Origin: Hermodice carunculata
Lineage: Eukaryota > Annelida > Polychaeta > Eunicida > Amphinomidae
Direction: 5' to 3'
Length of the DNA: 64,000 nt
Assembly (NCBI GenBank): GCA_964020975.1
Contig: CAXHWN010002169.1
Span: forward strand, 310,001 to 374,000
The translations under genes and the position numbers were made by a program. Of the stretch, positions 24,438-35,678 are shown one piece after another (positions within the stretch are counted from its first letter, which is position 1; every line of letters begins with the position of its first letter). The notes under the pieces are model-generated. The model was not told where the DNA came from and made no database searches. It saw only the letters and a list, made by a program, of their open reading frames with translations.

Positions 24438-24534
24438 AGTAAAAGGGGGTGAGAGCTAAAAATGTTTCAGGATGTATTATGTACACGAACCTTCATTAAG
24501 CCCTTGTTTAAAAACCTGTCCACTCGTGAGATCA

Positions 24535-24605
24535 TTGATCATTATATCCCCCGCGTCCGAAGGATCCGGGGGATATATTGGTTTTGTGACCGTTAGCCCG
24601 CCGCC

Positions 24606-24648
<43 letters not shown>

Positions 24649-25741
24649 CCGTCTGTCCATTGGAACGACATGATAACTAAAAAAATATTGCATGTAGCTC
24701 CGCCAAATTTTGGCCAGTGATGCACCTTTTGATGAAGCAGGTCAAGTTCGAAAACTAGCTTCCTGTGGTCATTAATGAATTAGTTAATTAACAAAAGATC
24801 GCTTGGCAACCCCCAGACGACGTTACCGCGATAACTAAAAAAAGGTATTGCACGTAGCTCCGCCAAATTTTGGTAAGTGATGCACCTTATGATGAAGCAG
24901 GTCAAGTTCAAAAACTAGCTTCCTGTGATCATTAATTAATTAGTTAATTAATCAAAGATCATTAGGCAACCTCCAGATCTGAACCATTCGGCAACCTCCA
25001 GAGGACATTACCGTGATAAATAAAAAAAATTATTGCATGTAGCTCCACGAAATTTTGGTTGGTAATGCACCTTATGATGAAGCATGTCAAGTACGAAAGC
25101 TAGTTGCCCGTGATCATTAATTAATTAGTCAATTTACAAAACATCGTTAAGCAATATCCAGGTCCAATCTGTGACCCCTATTCGTTTCAAATTTGGTTCC
25201 AGTAGTCTATAGACCCGAGGTATTTTTCTAAGGTGGTCAGTCTGTCCATCTGACTGGCCGTCTGTCTGTTCGTCCCCCTTGTCAAGATAACAGATTTTTG
25301 TCTTTTTCTCTAAAACTAATGGTCAGGTTTTCTTTAAACTTGGTGGGAATATAACCTGTATATATGCCCACAAGATATTTATGAGTGGTCCTTGTTTTTT
25401 TAACATTTTTTGTGAATTTTTGAAATTCAGAATGATGGTAATAGGAGCACATTTTAACAGGGTGCATTTATATCTTGTAGGGCCTGTGATGCATTAATAC
25501 GTTCTCCCTGATACAGATTTGTTTGCATCTTAATACAGTCATCCATCCTTTGAAAGACCACTCATAGGGCAGGTCAAAAAGTGGTCACATGGAGTAGGTG
25601 GCTTTTCAATAGAGATTCAGTAACATGGAAAAGATAGCACTAATATTGTGACAAAAGTTGGTTCTTAAAGATGATTTCTCAATTGGGAGACAGTGCGCCA
25701 TGCGGGGGATATATTTGTTGTCGCGCGACGACTATCTCTAG
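24535..25741 (+). mobile_element. Non-autonomous Helitron-like element with tandem core
   Basis: The left part has a fold-back ATATCCCCC...GGGGGATAT (24,543-24,577), then a GTCT microsatellite (about 24,602-24,657). Three diverged tandem units then begin GATAACTAAAAAAA/TATTGCATGTAGCTCC at about 24,672, 24,830 and 25,015. The right part carries the inverse of the left motif, GCGGGGGATATAT (25,702-25,714). It then has a short palindrome GTCGCGCGAC (25,720-25,729) eight bases before CTAG (25,738-25,741), followed by T. A terminal hairpin followed by CTRR is the Helitron 3' end signature. The tandem core plus microsatellite recalls bivalve pearl and other Helentron-associated repeats. It has no coding capacity. 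The 5' end is approximate. Confidence 0.6.
24602..24657. repeat. (GTCT)n microsatellite
   Basis: About 14 tetranucleotide units with GTCC variants at the 3' side, inside the Helitron-like element. Confidence 0.95.
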
Positions 25742-26390
25742 TTGTTGAGAAAATTATTAATGAAGGCAGATAAAAAGATATTTTTTCAGTCCAGACAAAT
25801 AATTTACAAGTGAAAAGAAAGAACGTATACGCTTAAGGTTTCTCTATACAAGAAAAACTGGATGGATATCTTCATTTCAATGGATAAAAAATGGGCAAAA
25901 TGAAATAGACCCAGCTAAGTAACATTGCATCGCCACATATTGTAAAAATGATCGGAGTCAATCCATCTGAATAATGAGGTGCCTTTACATTTTCCCATCT
26001 GGGTCAAATGTAACAACAGTGGGTCAGATGTAAGACCTGTGCCGATGTGGAAATAAACACCCGTACTCACGTTACAGAAGCTCCTGTTTCCAAAACTTTT
26101 AGCTGTCGACAATATGCTGAAGGTCCAATCAATATAATTGAGAAGAATATCGATGTAAATAGACAAAAGAGAATCTTGTCCGGTCAACACGCATTTGTTA
26201 CAGTGTCTTTGTGTAAAGATAACGGATATGATGCACGCATACATTGCTGTACTGATCTCAGCACAAGCGATTTTGATGGCATATTTATTCAAATCCAACT
26301 GAGAGAGATATGGACATCACAATTAAGTTCACACAAAGCGAAGTGACATGGCATTACTACATATCAGGAAAATACCAAAATAGAATAAAA
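25742..26390. other. Unassigned interval, open on both strands at 25,915-26,346
   Basis: A plus-strand frame (26,047-26,346) and a minus-strand frame (25,915-26,298) overlap. Neither is recognised and neither has repeat composition. I cannot say which, if either, is real. Confidence 0.2.
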
Positions 26391-26949
26391 CTAGAAAAGA
26401 TGATTTGCTGCATAGCAAATCAGTGTGAGTGTCTTCAAAGCATATTGGTGTGGCAATGTACAACTATTCCATAACACAGGAGTACAAGTTGGAATGGCAT
26501 CTCCATCTATTATAGCTTTGAAGTTATTCAAGATTTAAAATTTCTAGTGGTGCTATTTAGCATAATTTAAAGTGCTACAACTTTTATTTTTAATTCATTA
26601 GCTGCGCAATGGTCAACAACCCCCTAGTAGAAGTTGGAATGACATCTCTATCTATAATAGTTTTGCAGATTGTCAAGTTTTAAAATTTCAAAAGCCCCTA
26701 ATTTGCATAACTTTTAAACATCTTCATTCCTCTGTATAAAACTGTCAAAGTCCTTGTATGGAGGTACAATCATGCCAAGTTTGGAGTTTCTATGCAAAAT
26801 AGTGTCGGACAAATTTGCCGGTAAAGAAGAAAGAAGAAAGAAAGAAACCAGAAAAGAAGATTTGCTTCAAAGCAAATCTATCTGAGTGCCTTCAAAAGTT
26901 GTAAATATGAATTGCTACAACATTTATCCTTTGGTACTTCACATTACAT

Positions 26950-27590
26950 TAAGCTTATAGCTGCATACAAATTTCAAAGTCCAAATGACCTTGACCTTTG
27001 ATTTTTACAGGTCACATGTAAATTGCGTAGTGTTACAATACCCGAAATTTAAACCCAAATTGAACCAAATCGGATGAAAATTGACCAAGTTACAGCAAGA
27101 TGAAACTTTCAAAGGGCCAAATGACCTTGACCTTTGCCCTTTCGAAGTTGCATGTTCTTATAAAAATGTGCAGTGTTGCAATACCTACAATTTGAGTCCA
27201 ACATGATTAGAATTGGATGGAAATTGGCCAATTTATGACTTGATGAAACTTTCAAAGGTCCCAATGACCTTGACCTTTTACCTTTGGAGGTCAAATGTAA
27301 ACTACAAAAATGTGAAGTGTTAACATAGCTACCAAATGAGCCCAACATGATCAAAATTGGATACAAATTGACCAAGTTATGGCTAGAAGAAAGCCACCAT
27401 CGAAAGTGGCCTTTGACCTTGAAATGACCTTTGACCTTGAGATGACCTCTACCTAAAGTGAACCTTGACCTCAAAAATGACATTTTGGCATGAAATTGAC
27501 CTTTGACCTTGACATGACCTTTGACCTTGACATGACCTTTGCCCTTGACATGACCTTGACGTTTGAGATGACCTTTACCTTGCTATGATC
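26950..27590. repeat. TGACCT-rich segment (nuclear-receptor half-site array)
   Basis: Many TGACCTTTGACCT and TGACCTTGA motifs lie close together, densest at 27,405-27,580. These equal AGGTCA direct repeats and TCAAGGTCA extended half-sites on the other strand. They are part of the dispersed repeat and recur at 57,850-58,420. This is a sequence observation only; no regulatory role is shown. Confidence 0.8.
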
Positions 27591-28132
27591 GAACTCTTAT
27601 ACACTCAGAACCACATCTACTATAGTATATAAGATATTGAAGTATTAAAACTTTAATTAGCCCTCATTTGCATAATTTGGAAAAGCATGACCTTTCATTA
27701 TAAAAAGGCCAGCCTTTACCCATAGAAGTATAATTGTGCCAAGTTTGGAGTTTCTACATATAATACTTTTCAAATGAAATGTCGGACAAATTTGCTTGTA
27801 AAGAAAGATAGAAAGAAAGAAAGAAACTAGGAAAGATGATTTGCTGCATAGCAAATCAGTGTGTGTGTCTTCAAAGCATATTGGTATGGTAATGTTCAAC
27901 TATTCAATAAAACAGGAGTAGAAGTTGGAATGGCATCTCTATCTATTTTAGCTTTGAAGTTATTCAAGATTTAAAATTTCTAGTGGTGCTTTTTTACATA
28001 ATTTAAATTGCTACAACTTTTATTTTCAATTCATTATGTGATTAGATGCCAATGATCAACAACCCCCTAGTAGAAGTTGGAATGACATCTCTATTATACT
28101 GTTGAAGATATTCAAGATTGAAAATTTCAAAT

Positions 28133-28134
28133 TC

Positions 28135-28184
<50 letters not shown>

Positions 28185-28231
28185 GAGGGAGAAAGAAAGA
28201 CAGACAGACAGAAAGAAAGAAAGAAAGAAAG

Positions 28232-28290
<59 letters not shown>

Positions 28291-28291
28291 A
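28133..28291. repeat. (GAAA)n microsatellite
   Basis: About 160 bp of AAAG repeat with GGAGGGAG and GACAGACA interruptions. Open frames in every register are repeat translation only. Confidence 0.97.
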
Positions 28292-28300
28292 AAGTGTGTG

Positions 28301-29690
28301 TTGACACAAACACACTTAAATGATAGAATGCATGAGCAGGGATCTTGAGCATTTCCTGGACTGTGTAATTGTATGTGAATAATATAGCCCAAAATGTTTT
28401 CTTTAAGAGCCACTGAACTGACTGGTGTCCAGAAAGAAAACATTAACTTATAATTAAATTACCAAACAGACATAGCCATTCAATCAATGCAGCCACTGTT
28501 TAAATGACAAAATTAACTCATTCAATGATAAACCCAAAGGATATGCTCTTTGCTAATTCTTTCAAATTTGCATTGCTAATACAATGTGTGATACAAATAA
28601 AAAAGGTCAGAATATCACAAATCATGAGCAGATATTATATTCTATTATGATTGTCAGAAATTTTAAATCAGAACCCCCTAATTTAAAAGATAAGAATACT
28701 CAGTATATCCCTTTGATACAAATTTTACTGACAGTAAATGAATACTTCTGTCCTGAATGAGTCAAGGGATGCTGCATTTTCAAAGGGTCATTTTGATGTC
28801 ACATCTTGTAAAATATATACCAGGATTATGGCTTGTTTGCAGTTTAATTGAGATGTGACACCCCTGTAAAAATGTCCCACATGTCTTACGATGTTGATAA
28901 AGGCTGTGGATTATGAGTGAAATCTATTGGGGGTAATAAAATACACATAAACTTAAGGAGGAAAGGGTAGGGTTTATTTTGATGTGGTTACACTTGCCAG
29001 GACTTTGGAATACGCTGGCCATTTGATACCAATCATTCGCTGTCATGCTACAACCATGGCACAAGTGCGCATGCTCTGTTATGGCGTTTTCTTTTGACGC
29101 GTTATCGCAGCGCGGAAAACTCAATTGTTACCGTGTTACAACTCACCCGGCCCGGTCTCCCCTACACATAGCATTGATAACCGTGCTCTCTGAAACGGTA
29201 TTATTTACCTGCACTTGTCACACAAAGATTGAAACCAAAATCACAGGTGATGCATTATTATCTTGAAAGGCCAACCGCATATCAATATGGTAATGTGATT
29301 CAGTAAATAAAAATATCCTCCACCCACACTCATCCTCCACTCCAACCCCATGTGGCATTGTGTGGGCCTACAACTTCAAGTGCTTGTGGGTGGGGTATAT
29401 AGTCAGCTAAGTGGTCATGGATTGTAGATGATGCGCACATGTTTTAACATGATCAGTGTAAAATGCAAATATGCATTTCGGCCGGCTTGATTGTGTAAAA
29501 AAAAAAAAAAAAAAAAAAACGGGAGAAAGGTAAATAACGTTTTGGCGGTGCTAACTGCCTGACCCTCCCTCCTCCCAATCCCCCAACTTTGTCTACCGTT
29601 TTTTGATTCAAGTTTATCATACCGTCCACGTGCATGTGTTCTGTTTGTGTACGAAATGTTTATGTTTCCTGCAATGTTTTCAATAAAGTT
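28301..29690. other. Unassigned interval with one poly-A tract
   Basis: No recognised gene. A 22-base A-tract at about 29,498-29,519 may be the tail of an old retroposed copy. Confidence 0.3.
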
Positions 29691-29693
29691 ACT

Positions 29694-29878
<185 letters not shown>

Positions 29879-29879
29879 C

Positions 29880-31090
29880 TGGTAACTACAAGGTGTCGTA
29901 TTTACATTATCATGCAATGCTTATTCTGGAAAAGTCCCAATGTATATTGTGCATTACATTCATTCAACAAATTAACACTCCCTTAACACTAATCACACAT
30001 ATATTTTCGAAACTACCTCTTCAAAATAACTAATCGGGACTAGCCCACGGACTTCTGTCATTTCAAACACAACCAAGCGGGCAGATAAAGTTAAAATAGT
30101 AAGTCATGTTTTAAAAGTACTTTAACGACCGGGGCAATGCAGCTATGCTGTTTCTACGCCCAAGTTAACCTCCAGACCAAGTTGAAATAAAATGCTGTGT
30201 TTCAGTTGACTTTACAACAAAATATTGCCACACGAAGGCCACTTTCTCGATAAAATCTTTTGTCCAGGGTCGATCAATTTTTAATGGGCAAGATCGGTTT
30301 GAAACCTTTTTTATGTTTCATAAAGTTTTTAAGGTCGGGTATTTCAATATAGGTTGGTCGGGTTACTGGAGCCACACATGGGATTTTAAATATCTAAAAT
30401 TTCAATAGGTGTGTATAATTCTGATCCAATGTTAAAACTGGGAAATCTATTTTAATTTCCATATTTGTTAGTAATACTTACCTATCCACCATATTGGGTA
30501 AATTATCTCTTAAGATCGTATATACTCCAAAAATTTTCCCTTCAGAACCTATTTCTCCGAGAACGTTCGTCTGGACTGGAAGCCAAGATGCCGCCTTCTA
30601 CGGGCTGGCCTCCTTGTCCCGTAATGGACCTCCTGTATTGACCAATAGGATCCTGTGCTGTCACATAGGCTACAGCAAGGAACGCCACATGAAGGAGGGC
30701 AGATTCATGTGTTTAGCAGTTTCAAATGAGCTTCTTTCAAAATATCACTTCCACTTTCCAATTACGGATTAAAAAATTATCAGCTTACACTTTACGAGCA
30801 ATCAGATGATGGTTTACATTTTTGCGCCAAATTGGAAACCCTTTTGCATTTTACGAGTAAACAGTTTTTGCTAAATTACACAGTTAAAATACACACTTTA
30901 CTTTTTTCAACAAATCATGGGTGTAATTTACAATTTTCGAGAAATGCAACGAAGCATTTATGACCTAACGAAAATACCCCTACACCCGCTCTGTATACTT
31001 TTGTTGTTTATAAATGGTGTCTTTTGAATTTGGGTCAATCATACTTTCATATCGTTGCATTGATATCCTCCAGTATTTGGGGTTAAATAT
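29880..31090. other. Unassigned interval
   Basis: An open plus frame at 30,494-30,772 in locally less AT-rich DNA, including GACCAATAGG near 30,638, is not recognised. Nothing else was supported. Confidence 0.25.
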
Positions 31091-31093
31091 GAT

Positions 31094-31181
31094 TATGATG
31101 ATTGTGATTATTATTGTTTTTTTATTATTATTATCATCATCATCATTATTATTATTATTATTATTCTTATTATTATTATTA

Positions 31182-31260
<79 letters not shown>
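31094..31260. repeat. (ATT)n microsatellite
   Basis: Long ATT/TTA trinucleotide tract with a few ATC and TTC interruptions. Confidence 0.97.
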
Positions 31261-32800
31261 GAAATCTAAGGCAGTGTATGATTGCAATAATAAAACAAGC
31301 AATCTGGGTTTTATATATGTGGTTTAAACAAATGCAAAACTCTCCTTACTGTGAGCGAAATTAAAGTGGCATATCTTACTATATACGTTGTAGTTCTTAC
31401 TTACAAAGGCTAATCTCAGCTACTATCATTATTTCATGCACATTTCCTCAAATCAGGTTTTTGTAGCTCAAAACAAAGGTCCTTACTTTTGAAAACATGT
31501 AAAGCACTTGCCACAATATAATTTCTACATCTGTTTTAAAGTGACTGGAAATTCAGGTTTACCACATGTAAATGATACTATTTGGCAGCCATTTTGAAAT
31601 ATGGAAAATAGATATTGACCAAAACAACAATATACTTTAATTTTGACGGGCATGATTTGACTATTTGTATGAAAATTACAGAAAGGAACAAACCTTTGAT
31701 ATGTTTATATCACTTTTCAGTCTGCAATTTGGGTATTTTGGGGCCATTTTGAATTACGTAATTTTGAACCATTTGAGCACGAAGTCAAAATTGGTATCCA
31801 CTCAGGTGGTGATCTAGGGACTTTAAAGGACATTTCTTGCTGGTAACTTTAGCTATAACATGCAAATGTCATCTAACTAATTTTAAGCAATGTTTCATAA
31901 AGGTGTCTGGCTGACTTAAGGTAGGTACTTTTATATCCACTAAAAAAGCTTGCAGGTTTTAAAATTGCAACCCGGAATTTTTTGACAATACACAGGACAG
32001 CACTGCTCGGTAATTTGGGTGGATTTTTGAGTGCCATGGATGATAAAGTGCAACTTACAAAAGATACATTGACTATACAAGATATTAACGTTCAATATCC
32101 ACTACTGACATAGATGAGAATTGCAGTTGTAACATAATTGGTCAGCAGAGTTATTATTAAAGGACTTTTACAAAATAGAATACCAGGCAACCTGACACAA
32201 TCTATAGGCAGCCCCTCATGTCCAACCTCTTAATGTGACCTTGAAAGCGCCTTGGCTTCTACAGGACTGTGATAACACTGATAAGATGTGATAGCCTAAT
32301 TACCCATATAACCAATTTGCCCTTGTACCTACATTGCTAAAAGACAAAACGGTCGTGGTAAGCTCTAGTGTCTACCTTGTCCTATGAATCTTATGCCCAG
32401 TGGGACTCTTTTATCCTTATATGTCTCTAAGCACCATATAACAAGATTGTAAAGAAAATAAAGTGGCAAAGCTGTGTGAGGCAGCCAACATTAAAGGAGA
32501 CATAGAATAAAAAATAAAACCCTACAATCTGATTCTCTGAGCACCGTTTTGACGTTCAGTGTCTCTCAAATGGTTCATAGAGGACACGGTAATGTATGTG
32601 GCTGTTTCAAGTAACGAACAGGAGTCGTAGGCAATTTCCTTATCCAGTTGGGGAGAAAAACACACATAATTTAAAGAATGGCAAACAAGCATTAACATCA
32701 TTTTACTATTTTGATTTCAGTACATCTGACTGAACCAGCTGTCATCGAAACCAAGAGCAACAGAATCACATTGTTTTTTTAGTCTCAGTGGAGTCCACTT
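31261..32800. other. Unassigned interval
   Basis: About 1.5 kb without a recognised coding domain or structured repeat. Confidence 0.3.
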
Positions 32801-32809
32801 AATATTGCA

Positions 32810-33028
32810 ATGCTAATTTATCTTGCTATCATGAGTTCTTGCCATGTCTTACTGACAATTGCCATGCAATTTCTGACCAGTGCTGCAGCATCTAACCTGT
32901 GGCATGTAGCAGACTTTGGTGCCTTCTTACCAGATGCAGAAAGGACCCCAGATCAGTCTAAAAATATAAGTTATGGCCCTTATGATATACGTTGGTCCCA
33001 CAAGCTTCACCGTAAGCTTATGCATTGA
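32810..33028 (+). CDS. Possible small secreted peptide (72 aa), unrecognised
   Basis: The short ORF starts with a hydrophobic segment (about residues 1-27: LIYLAIMSS, LLTIAMQFLTSAAA) that would serve as a signal peptide cleaved after the Ala run. A polar tail of about 45 residues with one RK pair near the end follows. I do not recognise the peptide. Support is only the signal-peptide shape. No promoter, splice site or paralogue was seen, and a chance ORF is the main alternative. Confidence 0.22.
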   Translation: MLIYLAIMSSCHVLLTIAMQFLTSAAASNLWHVADFGAFLPDAERTPDQSKNISYGPYDIRWSHKLHRKLMH

Positions 33029-33419
33029 TATAGCACAGTGGAATCATGGAACAGATGCCTGGAGCCTTCAAATTTCAAAGTGACAAAAGGATTTTCTTTG
33101 AGATCAATACAGGTGTTGCATGGGTTGAGGCCGAGCAAGTGGCATAACCAAACAAATAATGCAACTTATTTGTTTAGGGTTATTTTCAAAGTTCAACTCT
33201 TCCAAGTACATAAAGCATTGTTGCATTAGTCTAAATTATTTACTGGGTAGTTTGACCTGGTGGTCAAATGGTGTGACATTGCATGGGGTCACTGTCCCAA
33301 ATCAGGGCTGAGCGCAGTTGGGTATATTATGCAACTCCCAGATACCTTAATTCGAGTTAGTTCTGTCCCTGATTCTATGGCAGGAAAACGCCAGTATTAA
33401 ACCAGCCCAGCCATAACTG

Positions 33420-34420
33420 TGTCAGTGGATAGAATGGTAGAGGGGTGTCGGCAAGCTACAGGCTGTTATCAATGTAGCAGAAGTGGCAAGCAGGCAACAA
33501 GTCCACAAATCTATTTCAAGACTTGCTACAATTTTTCAAGAGACTGGAACCACAGCTGATGGAAAATATTGGGGTAGAGCAAGGAAAACTACAGCTGTGC
33601 AGCACAGACATGACACAGAACCTTACCAGCAACCAGAACGGCACAACAGATACCCAGCAGAGCCAATAAAATATTGGCACATACAGTTTGCAATGGGTAC
33701 AGGAGCAGATATCAGCATGTCAGAAATCATTACAGAGGTTCCATATTGACAAAATTGAGCTGACTAGCCAAAAAGTCAGGGGGTTACTACCCATTATTGC
33801 TGGACACATCAACAGTGGAGTGATGTGTTATTCATGGATGAAACCCATTTCACCTTAAATCATGCAGATGACAGAACCATTTTGGCCATGGAGGGGAAAA
33901 CAGTATGTAGGTGCCCATGGACTAGAGACAGATCATTTTTTTTCTGGGGGGGGAGCATCAGTGATGGTGTGGGGTTGAATACCATTCATTGTCAAAACCC
34001 AGTTCATTTTTATTGATGGAAATCCTAATGCTGCCCATTACAGGAATGCCATCCTTCCGCCAGTTGCTGTTCCTTTCACTAAATGGCATCAACAACTCCA
34101 GTTTCTTCAATAGAACAATTCTGGCTCCATGCTGCTTGATTGACCATGAATTTTCTGCAGGCAGGCAAGCAAAGTTTGTCATGGTCAGTCTTCTCACTCG
34201 ATCCTAATCCCATGGAATCCCTTTGAGATTACCTTGCCCAGCATGTTCAAAGACAGGATCCAGCACCCAACACCCAGCACCCAGCACCCACCAACCAGAA
34301 GCAGCTTCAGCAGGCTCTTCATGAAGAGTGTCATTGTAATCCTTAGCAGATGGTTCAGCAGCTGCTATTTTCATGCACCAATGTTGCTTATGTCGTTATG
34401 CAAAGGAGTTTCAGTGTTGC
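33420..34420 (+). pseudogene. Second Tc1/mariner-like transposase relic
   Basis: Plus-strand remains run in the expected order. A helix-turn-helix-like segment has SRLATIFQETGTTADGKY (about 33,500-33,560) followed by RKTTAVQHRH. Next come VLFMDETHFTLNHAD (about 33,820-33,870), a WGG-like segment near 33,950, a DGNPNAAHYR-like stretch near 34,020 and a C-terminal KQLQQALHEE near 34,310. The frame shifts repeatedly and no reading covers the whole domain. It resembles a different Tc1 subfamily from the relic at 5.8-6.6 kb. Ends were not delimited. Confidence 0.8.
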
Positions 34421-35678
34421 CTTGTTTTGTTCAATATATACTTAAGAAGTTAAGACACCAATATCTGGTCCACAGGTGCCATAACTAACTCTGCTAAGCT
34501 ACAATCCAAAGATAAGACTGCAGAAGATAGTTCCTGTGTACCATGGTTCCTACGATTTCATGTCATTATCTCCGTTTAAACACATGACAAATTAGTCAAT
34601 AAGGCATCCAGAGACCCACAAGTGCAGCTAGTGCATAAGATACCAACAAGCACAACTCGACTACGTGCAACCTCCATAGGATAAAATACACCATAAGATC
34701 ATTTTTGGAGGACAATTAAAGGGTATACTGGCGGTGTGCCTATTCAAAGCAAGGATATCCTTTAAATGGCTTTCCTGTAACAGCTAAGGATAGAATCACA
34801 CTTCAGATGATGAAAAAGTGAAATAGACTTCGAAGAGTGTCAGATGAGACTATCAGTGATAAAAAATACTGGTCCGAAAAACGTGACCCTGAACAATGAG
34901 AAAAGTTCCTAAATTACCAAAGATTCTGCTCTCTGTAGCAAAAAGTGTCAGTCATAATTAATATCAAGGTAGAGCCTGTCTCCAAAACAAAACTTTACAT
35001 GATCATATGTAACAATGTGGTGTCCTGGTTTTTATGGAAGAGGCAGAGGCATATAGACTGATGCACTTTTGCCGATGAATATGATAAGGGTATGTGGAAA
35101 AAAGCTATTTGACTTTCGGTATCGTATATGTGGCCGGGATAGGTTACTTAGCCACTGCAAATGTAGGTGTTGCCTTCAATATTCTATTAGATGCCAAATC
35201 TTTACCTTTGAAGACATTGCGCATGGAAATAGTATTACGAAAATATACAACTGTAACTCCAATGGGTGTTGAAATTACCAGTTCAGTGCTTTGGGCCATT
35301 AGGAACATGCTTGATATTTTTAACAATCTGTAATTATGTCAAGGAGTCAAACCAAGTATCATCCAAGCGAATGTGTTCATTATATACCATAGTTGTGAGC
35401 CTGCATGGGTAACAGCCGTTATGCTGAAGTAAACGTTTTGCCACTAGTATATTGAAAAGTCAAAGAGGTTAATCGTGGACATACTGTAAGAGATGCAGAC
35501 CCATCTTAAATGATGCACTGACAATCAGTCAGGTTCAGCAGAGCTAAATAAAGCTTGAGTGGATGTAAAATGTAAAATTTAAATGGCACCACGTGTGCTA
35601 TACACATATGAACTACTGCAAAAAATCTATGCTTTCTCACTTAAAAAACAAAACATAATATAACCATGTATATATTAT
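34421..35678. other. Unassigned interval downstream of the receptor gene
   Basis: It holds no recognised gene. A plus frame at 35,094-35,333 with two hydrophobic stretches is not identified. The receptor 3' UTR must occupy part of the side next to 35,679, but no AATAAA on the minus strand was located near the stop. Confidence 0.3.

Larger units (their letters stand above)
26391..28300 (+). repeat. Chain of three hairpin-headed repeats with GAAA tails
   Basis: Three units follow head to tail. Each begins with a perfect stem GATTTGCT-4 nt-AGCAAATC (at about 26,401, 26,861 and 27,839). Each body contains diverged GTTGGAATGACATCTCTATC and AAGTTTGGAGTTTCTA blocks and ends in GGACAAATTTG followed by GAAA-type repeats. 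The last tail is the long microsatellite at 28,133-28,291. The middle unit contains the TGACCTTGACCTTTGACCT-rich segment. This looks like a SINE- or Helitron-like dispersed family; another copy lies at 57,727-58,680. Confidence 0.75.

Noticed and set aside
24477-24725. Antiparallel 82-codon ORFs
   Set aside because: They are products of the GTCT microsatellite in the Helitron-like element.
28042-28443. Several overlapping long ORFs of Lys/Glu/Arg or Phe/Leu/Ser
   Set aside because: They are translations of the GAAA microsatellite, open in all frames for trivial reasons.
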